20,379 nt of DNA from Caryophanales bacterium (GCA_027341705.1 DAIELO010000007.1:1-20379), one strand, 5' to 3'; counted from the stretch's first letter, positions 1-8,304 are shown. Notes: generated by a model from the letters alone, not told the origin. Translations and numbers: made by a program.

Positions 1-831
1 AATCGTTGTCAATCCAAGGATGTTGGTCACAATGGTCACCAAGTTCACGGTGCCTAAGTCCAACGCCATATATCGCCCGTTATCCTGCTGCATTTCTTTC
101 GGTGGATCGATCTTCATGATGACTTCGACCGTAAAGTGGTCGTATTCGGGAATGACCCTGACTTCCTGCAAGGTGCCCGGCATCATTGCCACTTTTCCGA
201 TGGTTAGGCGTTCTTTTGTCCCTGGAAACTTGAGGTACTTCTCCTCCTTTACGTTGCAATCTTGATTGGTGAACGTGACTTCTTTGAGTCCCTTCTTATC
301 CAAATAACCTGGGATCTTTGGCTTTCCGAGATACTGATCAGGATGTTGCTTGTACTCTTTCTGAGAAGCGAAAAAAGACTGCCAATTCTGATTCAGATTC
401 TTCAGCGCCCCTTGCGCGGTTTGTGCCGAAATCGCCACGTAGTTTTCTTCCTGCATCGTGCGAAACAAAGCATCCAGAAACGCATACCCAAGATAGGATT
501 TCTTCTTCGTCGGTACAGAGAACCACTTCGGCTTCTTTTGATTGTTGATTCTCGTCCCTGCTCGTACTTCCGTTTCTCGTTTCTCCCACGCTTTGACTTG
601 ATTCTCGTTCATTAGTGGCAAATAGCGAGCAATGATGTCCCTCACTTCTTGCTGGTTGGCTTCCAGTGGCTTTTCCTGTGTCAGCGCCGTATACGTCTGC
701 CGGATGAAGAAGTTGGCGTGGTTATACAAGTTGGTCGCAAGACGACTTTGTTCTAAAAAGTAATCGTACAACCGATGGTCTTTCTTCACGTGGATCTGGT
801 ATGCGCGGTAATTTAATGCTTGATCCTCCAA
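1..831 (-). CDS. tnpB: TnpB-like RNA-guided endonuclease, IS200/IS605 (IS1341-type) family, 3' part outside window
   Basis: This is the N-terminal 277 residues of a TnpB-type protein. The frame is open from a TTG at 831-829 to the window edge and continues beyond it. The TTG is preceded by a GAGGTGA Shine-Dalgarno about 6 nt upstream, and an in-frame stop lies three codons further up, which fixes the start. The N-terminal half is rich in basic and aromatic residues, as in the TnpB REC/wedge region. At residues 256-265 the sequence ALDLGTVNLV matches the RuvC-I motif, with D258 as the expected catalytic aspartate. RuvC-II, RuvC-III, the zinc ribbon and the 3' guide RNA (omega RNA) would lie left of position 1, so integrity cannot be judged. 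Known family members are RNA-guided DNA nucleases that help retain their transposon. No TnpA is visible. The family call is strong; activity is unknown. Confidence 0.88.
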   Translation of the reverse strand, partial: MEDQALNYRAYQIHVKKDHRLYDYFLEQSRLATNLYNHANFFIRQTYTALTQEKPLEANQQEVRDIIARYLPLMNENQVKAWEKRETEVRAGTRINNQKKPKWFSVPTKKKSYLGYAFLDALFRTMQEENYVAISAQTAQGALKNLNQNWQSFFASQKEYKQHPDQYLGKPKIPGYLDKKGLKEVTFTNQDCNVKEEKYLKFPGTKERLTIGKVAMMPGTLQEVRVIPEYDHFTVEVIMKIDPPKEMQQDNGRYMALDLGTVNLVTIVTNILGLTTI

Positions 832-960
832 GCGAATTCACCTCACTTGCTCTTATCGTAACACTTTCATTACAAAAAAGGACCAGTTTTTCAGCCATTT
901 TGGCGATTCATCCCCCACCTTCGCTTATGCGTAGAGGTGAGGGTACTCTCTTTGCCTGTG
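832..960 (-). mobile_element. Candidate left end of the IS200/IS605-type element, with imperfect hairpin
   Basis: This non-coding stretch lies between the tnpB start and the neighbouring orphan gene. It contains an imperfect hairpin at about 911-943: CCCCCACC and GGTGAGGG arms, an inner CGC/GCG pair and a TTAT loop. IS200/IS605 elements carry subterminal hairpins instead of terminal inverted repeats, so this is a plausible left end (5' to tnpB). On the minus strand, TTGAT at 994-990 lies about 45 nt outside the hairpin. The same pentamer is the target of ISDra2, but it occurs here inside another palindrome and may be chance. The exact boundary is not determined. Confidence 0.5.
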
Positions 961-963
961 ATA

Positions 964-997
964 GAATCAACACTTGCTAGTTAAGACGTGTTGATTC
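964..997. repeat. Perfect 10-bp inverted repeat, 14-nt spacer, over the promoter of the 1021 gene
   Basis: GAATCAACAC at 964-973 is the exact reverse complement of GTGTTGATTC at 988-997. A promoter-like pair, TTGCTA (974-979) and CATAAT (997-1002) with 17-nt spacing, lies between and over the arms. An operator for a dimeric repressor would look like this, as would an mRNA hairpin. No T-run follows, so it is not a terminator. It also borders the candidate transposon end. Confidence 0.6.
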
Positions 998-1002
998 ATA
1001 AT
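974..1002 (+). promoter_or_regulatory. Candidate sigma-A promoter for the 1021 gene
   Basis: TTGCTA (4/6 to TTGACA) and CATAAT (5/6 to TATAAT) are separated by 17 nt. Transcription would begin near 1009, giving a very short leader that starts at the Shine-Dalgarno. The overlap with the 964-997 palindrome suggests negative control, but this is inferred from layout only. Confidence 0.4.
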
Positions 1003-1020
1003 AAATTTGAGGTGTATTCC

Positions 1021-1368
1021 ATGAGCACAAATAAGGACCATCGATCAGTGGCCCAAGCGTTTTATCAGTTAGACTTTTATCTTCAGACAATTGACGCACC
1101 ATTTTCTGTAAAAGATTTGTATCGTAGTGCCTATGCAGAGCGACGCAAAGAACGATATCAAGATGACTGGATAGGCCATCTTAAAGAAGATCCAACTGTA
1201 CACGCAAGTTTGGATGAACCTTTTACTGCTCACACGATCATAGAAACCCTATTCAAAACAGGGCATGAAGCGATTTTCAGACAACTCATTAAGCACATCC
1301 GAAAATCAAAAATTGGTTTTTCACAACTGTATGTAGTCAGCGCTGAAAATCATCGCTACGAGCAGTAA
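1021..1368 (+). CDS. Small hypothetical protein, 115 aa, no recognised family
   Basis: The ATG at 1021 has GAGGTG at 1009-1014, 6 nt upstream. An in-frame GTG at 988 would extend the protein by 11 residues but lies in the palindrome and lacks a ribosome site, so I rejected it. The product is soluble, with no signal peptide or membrane segment. It is rich in charged and aromatic residues and probably mostly helical, with a basic stretch near residues 87-97 (RQLIKHIRKSK). The size and helical, charged character would suit a small DNA-binding or regulatory protein, but I see no definite helix-turn-helix and recognise no family. It stands alone on the plus strand between the TnpB element and the sporulation cluster, and is convergent with the 1404-1955 gene with a 35-nt gap. 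That position suggests accessory DNA. Coding status is likely; function is unknown. Confidence 0.7.
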   Translation: MSTNKDHRSVAQAFYQLDFYLQTIDAPFSVKDLYRSAYAERRKERYQDDWIGHLKEDPTVHASLDEPFTAHTIIETLFKTGHEAIFRQLIKHIRKSKIGFSQLYVVSAENHRYEQ

Positions 1369-1399
1369 CACGAAGTTCTCAGTCTACAATTTTGTATAT

Positions 1400-1440
1400 G
1401 GCGCTATTGATACTCGGCAAACGCCTGATTAGATAGCGCC
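1400..1440. repeat. 8-bp inverted repeat spanning the 3' end of the 1404-1955 gene
   Basis: GGCGCTAT at 1400-1407 and ATAGCGCC at 1433-1440 are exact reverse complements separated by 25 nt. The stop codon (1406-1404) lies in one arm. No T-run follows on either strand, so it is not a canonical intrinsic terminator. It could still be a stabilising 3' stem between the two convergent genes. Confidence 0.45.
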
Positions 1441-1955
1441 CCGCTACTTTGATCGAGACGAGCCAGTTGATCCATGATTTGCATTCCTTGATCCGAACCA
1501 AGCGTGGTCAGTGCCACTTCATTTTCGACGTTACGGCCTAATCCCGCTGCCATGATATAGTGTCCGTGGTAAGTAGTATACAACGCCACATAATCGACTG
1601 GTATAGGTGACAATCGGTACGCCGTTTGCAAAAAACGAGCTGTCATATCCGCGGCTATTGCATAATGATTCCCAAACCCATCAAGAGAAGCTGTTCCGAC
1701 AAGCATCAAATCCCCGTTTTTCAACAATTGGAAATATACGTCCTCAAGCTCAGGCACAGCACTCGTCAACGCTAGCGATATTGTTTTTTCTGTATTATGT
1801 GACACTATTTTCCGAGAAAATCCACTTGGTTGAGTAGCCGATACATTCACTGGCGATTTTTTCACATCTCCCAACCACACACTCATCCACGCTAATCCGA
1901 CAAGCCCAATTAGTCCCCAAAAAAATCTAATAATAATTTTTTTGTTACGATTCAT
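1404..1955 (-). CDS. Membrane-anchored hypothetical protein, 183 aa, downstream of spoIIIE
   Basis: The start is taken as ATG at 1955-1953, preceded by GGGAGGG about 8-10 nt upstream. An upstream ATG at 1997 has no ribosome site. The N-terminus (MNRNKKIIIR) is basic and followed by a hydrophobic segment at about residues 10-29, so this is a signal-anchor protein with the remaining ~150 residues outside the cytoplasm. I see no lipobox. The extracytoplasmic part is a mixed alpha/beta domain, with no motif I recognise. It follows spoIIIE by about 60 nt with no terminator between, so it is probably on the same transcript, and a sporulation or envelope role can be guessed from that alone. Its last codons lie within an 8-bp inverted repeat (1400-1440). 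Confidence 0.7.
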   Translation of the reverse strand: MNRNKKIIIRFFWGLIGLVGLAWMSVWLGDVKKSPVNVSATQPSGFSRKIVSHNTEKTISLALTSAVPELEDVYFQLLKNGDLMLVGTASLDGFGNHYAIAADMTARFLQTAYRLSPIPVDYVALYTTYHGHYIMAAGLGRNVENEVALTTLGSDQGMQIMDQLARLDQSSGALSNQAFAEYQ

Positions 1956-2018
1956 GCCTTGCCCTCCCACCGATGCTATCCCATATATACGCATCACGTG
2001 AGCAGAACATGTCCAAAA

Positions 2019-4541
2019 TTATTGGTGAGATTGACGCTCCACCCAAGCCTCCCGACTGAGGAACACTTCTCTTGGCTTACTGTTTTCAAATGGGCCGATC
2101 ACCCCAGATTGTTCCAATTGATCCACAATACGCGCCGCCCTCGCATACCCCACTTTTAACTTTCTTTGAATAAAAGAGACCGACGCCTGTTCAGACTCCA
2201 CCACGAGACGCACCGCCTCTTCGTAAAGTTGGTCAAAATCTGCCGCGCCATCGTTTTTCTCCACTTCCAAGTGACTGAAGTCTTCAATATATTCCGCCTC
2301 TTGTTGTTTACGCACATACTCGGTAAGTCTCTCTACTTCGTTTTCAGAAATAAATGCTCCTTGCAGACGGATAGGTTTTGATGCGCCAACCGGCATAAAT
2401 AACATGTCCCCGCGGCCCAACAATTTTTCCGCACCCGCCATATCAAGAATCGTGCGAGAATCCACACCAGACGATACAGAAAAAGCAATTCGCGAAGGGA
2501 TGTTCGCCTTAATTAATCCTGTAATCACATCCACCGAAGGTCGCTGTGTGGCAACGACCAAATGAATGCCAGCCGCCCTTGCCATCTGTGCCAATCGACA
2601 GATCGCATCCTCCACATCGCCGGGGGCTACCATCATCAAATCCGCGAGTTCGTCAATGATCACGACAATCAGCGGCAGCTTTGGTTTCCCCTCTTTTTCT
2701 GCGTACTGATTGTATCGCTCCAAATCTCGCACTTTGGCTTTGTGAAAACGTTCATAACGTTGTTCCATTTCCGCCACTACTTTACGCAACGCACCAGCTG
2801 CCTTGCGAGCATCAGTGACGACAGGGGAAAACAAATGGGGTATGCCATTGTACACGCCGAGTTCCACCATTTTTGGGTCGATCATAATGAATTTGACCTC
2901 ATCTGGTTTTGCACGAAATAACAAACTTGAGATCAAGCCATTGATACATACACTTTTCCCAGATCCAGTCGCCCCCGCCACTAATAAATGAGGCATTTTT
3001 GCTAAATCAGCAACGATCGCATTGCCTGCTATGTCCATTCCCAGAATAAAGGTAAGCGGGGATTTCGCTTCCGTGACGCTAGCACTTTCAATCACATCGC
3101 GCAGTGTGACAATTGCCACCTCACTGTTAGGCACCTCAATACCCACCGCAGATTTACCAGGGATTGGTGCCTCAATGCGAATATCCCGGGCAGCAAGTGC
3201 CAACGCTAAATCATCAGATAAATTAAGAATACGAGAAACCTTCACTCCTGTAGCAGGTTGAATTTCATAACGAGTAACCGCCGGACCTCGACTATATCCC
3301 AAAATTTTCACATGAACGCCAAAACTCTCAAATGTCTCAGACAGCTTAATGGCATTAGCCTGCAATTCCCGTTGAAATGCGCTTTTTTCCCCTTTTTTTG
3401 CATCATTTTTGCTTAACAGACGAGCATCAGGCAAACGATACGGTCGTACTACTGGTGCCGCATCCGCATGCATTAAAGGCAAAGGATCGGGTGCCAATTC
3501 TGGTGGTTCTCGATCTGGCAATCGCACCACGATGCGATGATCCGCATCATCTACCTCAAACGCTGGCCGTTCTAACTTATCATCCCAGTGATGCTCAACT
3601 GGTGCCGACCAATCCGTCGCTACTTGAGGGCTGTCTGTTGTAATAAAATTTTCGAAATTAGGCTCATCACGATAGGGCACACCGAAATCAGGAAAAGGAA
3701 ATGATGTGGTCGCAACAGACTGTTCTGAGTCCTCGTTATTCAAAAAATCTGCTTGATTGTTTTGTTCTACAATAGGCTCTTTACGCTTCTTACTCGTCTT
3801 CCTCTTGGTCGTTGGCTTTTCGTCTTCCCCATCATCATTATTCGCGTCAATGGGAACTCTCTTTTCGTACTTGCGTGTAGGTTTTTTCTTTTTGCCTTCA
3901 GCTTGCAAAAAGCGAGAGAGCCATTTAATTGCCCCCGTCCATCCTCGATCAATCCGTTTTTCAAAATACTTTGAGCCTTTTCCAAGTGTCGCCACCAGCG
4001 ATTTTTTTGAAATCAATACTATAGCCACCATCGTAGAAGCGACCAACACTAATGTCGCCCCCGTAACGGCAAATAAATATTTTAAACCTGTGAAAAGAGC
4101 AAACCCGACCATACCTCCACCAGCGCTGGCAGGAGGCATGACGCCACCTCTTGTTTCCACCAGTACGTGCAGCGAGGAAGATAGCGTATTGATCCCCGTC
4201 CTAGTCAAAGCAAGCAAATCTGGTGTATTTCCATATGAATTTACCGCCAGCGCATAAAGATCCATCTCACTCCATGTAAGCACCACTAATAACAACATCA
4301 ATATGCCAGTTTGCAACGAAGTAAAGCGAAAACGATGACGTTTGATCATGACCCAACCTGCCATCCACAACAAGTACAATGGCAATAAAAAGTGCCAGTT
4401 CCCCGCTAATACCACACACAGATCGTCAAGAGACTGCCCTACCGCACCCAAGTCTCCCAAGATCACGAGACCAAGCACCAATAAAGCCAATCCGAATATT
4501 TCATATTTTAGCAATCTTTTTGTGTGATCCAGTTTGGCCAT
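2019..4541 (-). CDS. spoIIIE: DNA translocase SpoIIIE/FtsK family
   Basis: This is a septal DNA pump that hydrolyses ATP to move chromosomal DNA; in spore formers it completes transfer into the forespore. The chosen start is the ATG at 4541 (MAKLDHTKR), with GGAGG 11 nt upstream, giving 840 aa against 787 for B. subtilis SpoIIIE. An upstream TTG at 4559 overlaps that ribosome site and is rejected. The N-terminus holds about four hydrophobic segments (roughly residues 16-30, 50-66, 77-91 and 142-178). A charged, Lys/Asp/Glu-rich linker (about 190-375) follows, then the motor domain. Walker A is GATGSGKS at 523-530 and Walker B is [10 protein letters not shown] at about 625-634. The C-terminus (about 775-835) is the winged-helix gamma domain that reads orienting DNA sequences. 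The gene follows the ylzJ terminator, so it should have its own promoter, which I could not define. Synteny favours spoIIIE over sftA or a vegetative ftsK. Confidence 0.95.
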   Translation of the reverse strand: MAKLDHTKRLLKYEIFGLALLVLGLVILGDLGAVGQSLDDLCVVLAGNWHFLLPLYLLWMAGWVMIKRHRFRFTSLQTGILMLLLVVLTWSEMDLYALAVNSYGNTPDLLALTRTGINTLSSSLHVLVETRGGVMPPASAGGGMVGFALFTGLKYLFAVTGATLVLVASTMVAIVLISKKSLVATLGKGSKYFEKRIDRGWTGAIKWLSRFLQAEGKKKKPTRKYEKRVPIDANNDDGEDEKPTTKRKTSKKRKEPIVEQNNQADFLNNEDSEQSVATTSFPFPDFGVPYRDEPNFENFITTDSPQVATDWSAPVEHHWDDKLERPAFEVDDADHRIVVRLPDREPPELAPDPLPLMHADAAPVVRPYRLPDARLLSKNDAKKGEKSAFQRELQANAIKLSETFESFGVHVKILGYSRGPAVTRYEIQPATGVKVSRILNLSDDLALALAARDIRIEAPIPGKSAVGIEVPNSEVAIVTLRDVIESASVTEAKSPLTFILGMDIAGNAIVADLAKMPHLLVAGATGSGKSVCINGLISSLLFRAKPDEVKFIMIDPKMVELGVYNGIPHLFSPVVTDARKAAGALRKVVAEMEQRYERFHKAKVRDLERYNQYAEKEGKPKLPLIVVIIDELADLMMVAPGDVEDAICRLAQMARAAGIHLVVATQRPSVDVITGLIKANIPSRIAFSVSSGVDSRTILDMAGAEKLLGRGDMLFMPVGASKPIRLQGAFISENEVERLTEYVRKQQEAEYIEDFSHLEVEKNDGAADFDQLYEEAVRLVVESEQASVSFIQRKLKVGYARAARIVDQLEQSGVIGPFENSKPREVFLSREAWVERQSHQ

Positions 4542-4607
4542 TACTGCATTTGCCTCCAAATTCGTACCATCAGTTTTTAGTTCGCGAATACTGTTACGGA
4601 ATCCTGC

Positions 4608-4637
4608 AAAAAAAACAGTTCCGCAGCACGCGGAACC
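4608..4637 (-). terminator. Intrinsic terminator after ylzJ
   Basis: On the minus strand, GTTCCGC, a GTGCT loop and GCGGAAC form a 7-bp perfect stem (4636-4618), followed by TG and eight T residues (4615-4608). The stem begins only a couple of bases after the ylzJ stop codon. It separates the upstream operon from spoIIIE. Confidence 0.93.
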
Positions 4638-4856
4638 TTATGGAAATAAGCGAATCATCTGTCCAGGCATCCATTCTGGCTTTAAATAATCACGAGGATA
4701 TGGGGAGAGTAACCGTTCGATCCTTGCTTCTCCAAATCCTGTTACCTCCACAATCATTGTTACTCCTTGAATGTGCAGTGTCTGTTTTTCTAATTGTGGC
4801 GGTTTATCATCTATTTCTCGAAAAATAAACTCATTCGGGATAATGGACCAAATCAT
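4638..4856 (-). CDS. ylzJ: YlzJ-like protein, 72 aa
   Basis: This small protein is of unknown biochemical role, belongs to the YlzJ family and is conserved at this locus in spore formers. Its ATG at 4856 overlaps the tepA stop by 4 nt (ATGA), with GGGTGG upstream inside tepA, so the two are probably translationally coupled. The sequence begins [12 protein letters not shown] and has no membrane segment or signal. The C-terminal half contains the repeated short '[12 protein letters not shown]' type motif, rich in Pro and Tyr. The call rests on size, position between tepA and spoIIIE, and overall similarity. It ends at the strong terminator 4608-4637. Confidence 0.82.
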   Translation of the reverse strand: MIWSIIPNEFIFREIDDKPPQLEKQTLHIQGVTMIVEVTGFGEARIERLLSPYPRDYLKPEWMPGQMIRLFP

Positions 4857-5599
4857 GTGATCCCACCCTTTTGTTTACGAAATCGGTATTCATCAATCAT
4901 CATTTTAAGCTTAGCCATTGCCTTGCCAACTCCACCAATTTCATTGATGATGCCGTATTCCACTGCATCGACGCCAATCAATGTTGTTCCAATGTCGCGG
5001 GTCAATTCACCCGTTTTCATCATAAGTTCACGCAAAGTACTTTCGGATATTACCGAATGCTTTGTAATAAATCGCGTCACACGCTCCTGCATGCGTTCAA
5101 GATATTCAAAACTTTGCGGAACACCAATGATTAGTCCATTTAAGCGAATCGGATGAACAGTCATGGATGCGGTGTCAGCAATAAAAGAATAATCGCTTGC
5201 CGTAGCAATGGGCACACCTATGCTGTGCCCACCACCCAATACCAAGGTTACCGTAGGTTTAGACAAAGAGGCAATCATCTCTGACAGCGCTAACCCTGCC
5301 TCCACGTCTCCGCCTACTGTATTAAGAATGATTAATACCCCTTCAATTTTTTCACTTTGCTCTGCGGCAACAAGTTGAGGAATGACATGCTCATACTTCG
5401 TCGTCTTGTTTTGCGCCGGAAGCACATAATGTCCTTCAACCTGTCCAATAATTGTCAAACAGTAAATATTCGAATCATCTTGAAGCATTTGGTTTTGTCC
5501 GAATTTTTCCAACGGCGTAACGCCCTGATCCGGCATATCTTGAGGCACCATCGATGGAGGAATCGTATATTCTCCAGTTTCCCTCGATTTTTGCACCAT
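4853..5599 (-). CDS. tepA: ClpP-family serine protease TepA (YmfB)
   Basis: The product is a ClpP-like cytoplasmic peptidase of 248 aa. In B. subtilis the orthologue has been linked to degradation of small acid-soluble spore proteins during outgrowth; an older name links it to protein translocation. The start is the ATG at 5599, with AGGGGTG 6 nt upstream. The GTG three codons earlier (5608) overlaps the ribosome site. The ClpP fold is visible: [10 protein letters not shown] at 93-102 (oxyanion-loop region), GGGHSIGVP at 122-130 with S126 as the likely nucleophile, and TVHP at 147-150 with H149 as the likely catalytic histidine. The protein lacks the ClpX-docking features I would expect of housekeeping ClpP and has a ~40-residue polar N-terminal extension. 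It lies 49 nt downstream of the RNase J gene and overlaps ylzJ. Confidence 0.92.
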   Translation of the reverse strand: MVQKSRETGEYTIPPSMVPQDMPDQGVTPLEKFGQNQMLQDDSNIYCLTIIGQVEGHYVLPAQNKTTKYEHVIPQLVAAEQSEKIEGVLIILNTVGGDVEAGLALSEMIASLSKPTVTLVLGGGHSIGVPIATASDYSFIADTASMTVHPIRLNGLIIGVPQSFEYLERMQERVTRFITKHSVISESTLRELMMKTGELTRDIGTTLIGVDAVEYGIINEIGGVGKAMAKLKMMIDEYRFRKQKGGIT

Positions 5600-5648
5600 T
5601 TGATTCACCCCTTACCGCTTATAGTGTGAACCAAAAAGTGGTGCCTAT

Positions 5649-7319
5649 TCAGACTTCCATAATGATTGGCAAAACCATCGGTCTTCTACGTGTTTGATCA
5701 TAAAGGAAACGACTAACCGCATCCCGCACACCTGTTTTTAGTCCTGACCAGTCATTTACTTTTTCTTCATTTACAAGTTTTTGTAGCGTAGCCGAGACAA
5801 TCCGGTTGGTTTCGTCCATTAGTTGCTCTGATTCCCGCACATAGACAAATCCCCTAGATATAATGTCTGGCCCAGAAAGTATCGTGCCGGTCTGTTTAGA
5901 CAACGTCACTACGACGACTAGAATGCCGTCTTGCGACAGCAACTTTCGGTCACGTAGAACAATGTTGCCGACATCGCCTACACCCAATCCATCAATCATT
6001 ACGGAACCAGCAGTCACTCTGCCACCTAAACGCGCAACACCGCCCTGAAATTCAATCGCATCCCCAATGTCCAGCAAAAAAATGTTGTCTGTATTGACAC
6101 CAGTAGACTCAGCCAGTTCAGCATGTTTACGTAACATACGATATTCACCATGGACGGGAAGAAAATACTTTGGTTTAATAAAATTCAACATCAACTTTAA
6201 TTCTTCTTGGCTCCCGTGGCCAGAGACGTGAATACCAGAAATAGACTGATAAATTACGTTTGCGCCGATACGAAATAACTGATCAATCGTTCTAAAAATT
6301 GATTTTTCATTACCAGGAATAGGGGAAGCTGAAATAATCACTGTATCCCCAGGAACAATTTCCACTTTGCGATGTGTATTGCGCGCCATCCGTGTGAGCG
6401 CAGATAGTGGTTCACCCTGTGAACCTGTTGTTAAAAGCGCCACTTCATGCGCGTTGTAACGAGACATTTCATCGAGTTCAATCAGCGTCGTTGGCTGTAC
6501 CTCTAAGTATCCAAGATCCTTAGCGATACCAATATTATTAATCATACTCCGTCCAATGACAGCTACTTTGCGGCCTGTCCGCTCAGCTGCATATATCACC
6601 TGTTGCACACGGTGGATATTGGAGGCAAACGTAGCCAGTATCACCCTACCTTGGGCCGCACGAAAAGCATCATCTATTGCGATTCCCACCGTACGTTCAG
6701 ACATCGTCACACCTGGTCGTTCGGCATTTGTACTGTCTGAGAGTAGAGCCAATACGCCACGTTCACCAAGTGACGTTAACTTGGCATAATCAGGTGGTTG
6801 TCCGCTAACGGGCGTTTGATCAAACTTAAAGTCGCCCGTTTGAACAATCACCCCTTCAGGTGTATCGATAATAAATCCCACTGAATCAGGAATGCTATGG
6901 CTGACATTAAAGCAACTAACAGTAAATACACCGAGTTTTATCTCGCTTTTATTGTTGATCGTGATCAGTTTAGTCTGATCCAAAATTCCATGTTCGCGCA
7001 ATTTAGGTTCAACGAGCCCTAAGGTTAAGCGTGTCCCATAAACGGGGACAGGAAGACTTTTGAGCACATATGGCAGTCCACCAATGTGATCTTCATGCCC
7101 ATGAGTTAAGAATATCGCTCGTACTTTGCTTTTATTTTCTACCAGAAAGGAAATATCAGGGATGACGATGTCAATTCCTAACATCTCTTCATCTGGAAAC
7201 TTAAGTCCTGCATCCACCACAATAATGTCATTCCCGTATATGTAGGCAGTCATGTTTTTCCCTATTTCGCCCAATCCGCCTAAAGGAATGATTGTTAACC
7301 TTTGGTTATTATTTTTCAA
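5649..7319 (-). CDS. rnjB: Ribonuclease J (rnjB/ymfA locus)
   Basis: RNase J is a metallo-beta-lactamase/beta-CASP ribonuclease with 5' exonuclease and endonuclease activity in mRNA decay and rRNA maturation. The protein is 556 aa, the usual length. The start is TTG at 7319-7317, after GGAGGTG with about 6-nt spacing. The zinc motif LTHGHEDHIGG carries H73, H75, D77 and H78 intact. Further family blocks follow: SHSIPDSVG, GDFKFDQTP, LLSDSTNAERPG, TGSQGEPLSALTRMA and HVSGHGSQEELK (beta-CASP/zinc ligands), and the C-terminal IDGLGVGDVGNIVLRDR. Position in the dapA-tepA interval equals that of B. subtilis ymfA (rnjB, RNase J2). However, J2 proteins as I recall have a decayed HxHxDH motif, so this one resembles the active J1 type and may be the main or only RNase J. 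Confidence 0.93.
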   Translation of the reverse strand: MKNNNQRLTIIPLGGLGEIGKNMTAYIYGNDIIVVDAGLKFPDEEMLGIDIVIPDISFLVENKSKVRAIFLTHGHEDHIGGLPYVLKSLPVPVYGTRLTLGLVEPKLREHGILDQTKLITINNKSEIKLGVFTVSCFNVSHSIPDSVGFIIDTPEGVIVQTGDFKFDQTPVSGQPPDYAKLTSLGERGVLALLSDSTNAERPGVTMSERTVGIAIDDAFRAAQGRVILATFASNIHRVQQVIYAAERTGRKVAVIGRSMINNIGIAKDLGYLEVQPTTLIELDEMSRYNAHEVALLTTGSQGEPLSALTRMARNTHRKVEIVPGDTVIISASPIPGNEKSIFRTIDQLFRIGANVIYQSISGIHVSGHGSQEELKLMLNFIKPKYFLPVHGEYRMLRKHAELAESTGVNTDNIFLLDIGDAIEFQGGVARLGGRVTAGSVMIDGLGVGDVGNIVLRDRKLLSQDGILVVVVTLSKQTGTILSGPDIISRGFVYVRESEQLMDETNRIVSATLQKLVNEEKVNDWSGLKTGVRDAVSRFLYDQTRRRPMVLPIIMEV

Positions 7320-7360
7320 TTGTACACCTCCAAATTAAAAGGGCCGCATCAATCTGGTAG

Positions 7361-7385
7361 CATCATATTAGCCGACTAAATGATG
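7361..7385. repeat. Hairpin between dapA and the RNase J gene
   Basis: CATCA (7361-7365) pairs with TGATG (7381-7385), and TTAG (7368-7371) pairs with CTAA (7376-7379), leaving a 4-nt loop and small internal mismatches. On the minus strand a CCCTTTTAATTT stretch lies about 20 nt downstream, too far for a standard terminator. It may act as an attenuating or stabilising stem, with weak support. Confidence 0.35.
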
Positions 7386-7408
7386 TGGCCACAGAAACTT
7401 CAAACAAA

Positions 7409-8302
7409 TTAAATCAATTTCACATGTATTTCTGGAATCCACCGAGCCAAATCCGCCACGATCGCTTGCTTTTCCGGCAATGTTGCCGGCACAAGTGGCA
7501 ATCTTACGGAGCCCACAGGAATACCGATAAGACCGAGCGCTTCCTTGACCAACACTGGATTGGTCGTGCGAAAAAGCCCTTCAAATACGGGAAATAATTG
7601 GTGATGCAACACTTGAGCCAAATGAAGGTCACCTGAAAAAAATGCCGCCACCATTTCCCCCATAGCTTTACCAACTACGTGTGCCGCCACACTAACCACA
7701 CCAGTCCCGCCAAGCGCCATAATTGGCAACGCATACTTGTCGTCTCCGCTATACACCATAAAATCATCGGGCGTTTCAGAAATCATTCTCGAAATCTGGG
7801 CAAAATCACCTGAAGATTCTTTTACGGCTACAATATTAGGGATTTTCGCCAAACGAACCATTGTGTCGACCTGAACATTCACCGCTGTGCGCCCTGGTAT
7901 ATTGTAAATGATTACTGGTTTGTCAGTCGCTTCAGCAATTTCCCTAAAATGCCGATACAATCCTTCTTGGGATGGTTTATTATAGAATGGAGTCACTTGC
8001 AAAAAACCATCCACACCCAGTTGATCGACTTCACGCGTAAAATTCACGGCACTTTTGGTATCATAACCACCTGTACCTGCAATTATCGGTACTTTTCCAT
8101 GCACATACTCAACCGTTTTTGAAAACAATTCCATTTTTTCCTCGTGTGTCAGCGTCGGTGATTCACCTGTTGTTCCACAGACGACAAGTCCTTCAGTTCC
8201 ATTAGTGAGCAAATGATCAATTAACATCGGCAAACACGATAAATCTAAATTGCCTTGTTCATCAAAAGGTGTCACCATTGCCGTAAGTAATCGGCCAAAC
8301 AT
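7409..8302 (-). CDS. dapA: 4-hydroxy-tetrahydrodipicolinate synthase
   Basis: DapA condenses pyruvate and L-aspartate 4-semialdehyde to 4-hydroxy-tetrahydrodipicolinate, the branch metabolite for lysine/diaminopimelate and, in spore formers, dipicolinic acid. The protein is 297 aa, typical of the family. Visible catalytic residues are T44-T45 in GTTGES, Y133 and R138 in IIYNIPGRT, and the Schiff-base lysine K161 in VAVKESSGD. The start ATG at 8302 lies 2 nt after the dapG stop, with GGGAGGG inside the dapG 3' end, so translation is probably coupled. As the last gene of the dpaA-dpaB-asd-dapG-dapA run, it makes the direct substrate of the DpaAB synthase encoded at its start. Confidence 0.97.
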   Translation of the reverse strand: MFGRLLTAMVTPFDEQGNLDLSCLPMLIDHLLTNGTEGLVVCGTTGESPTLTHEEKMELFSKTVEYVHGKVPIIAGTGGYDTKSAVNFTREVDQLGVDGFLQVTPFYNKPSQEGLYRHFREIAEATDKPVIIYNIPGRTAVNVQVDTMVRLAKIPNIVAVKESSGDFAQISRMISETPDDFMVYSGDDKYALPIMALGGTGVVSVAAHVVGKAMGEMVAAFFSGDLHLAQVLHHQLFPVFEGLFRTTNPVLVKEALGLIGIPVGSVRLPLVPATLPEKQAIVADLARWIPEIHVKLI

Positions 8303-8304
8303 GA

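Noticed and set aside
262..615. Open frames on the plus strand (20-265, 262-615, 318-548) and the minus frame 338-589
   Set aside because: All overlap the TnpB frame, which has a RuvC motif and a ribosome site. Their translations are low-complexity shadows of the antisense or shifted frame.
1400..1440. Inverted repeat read as a bidirectional terminator
   Set aside because: The loop is 25 nt and no T-run follows on either strand, so I kept it only as a repeat.
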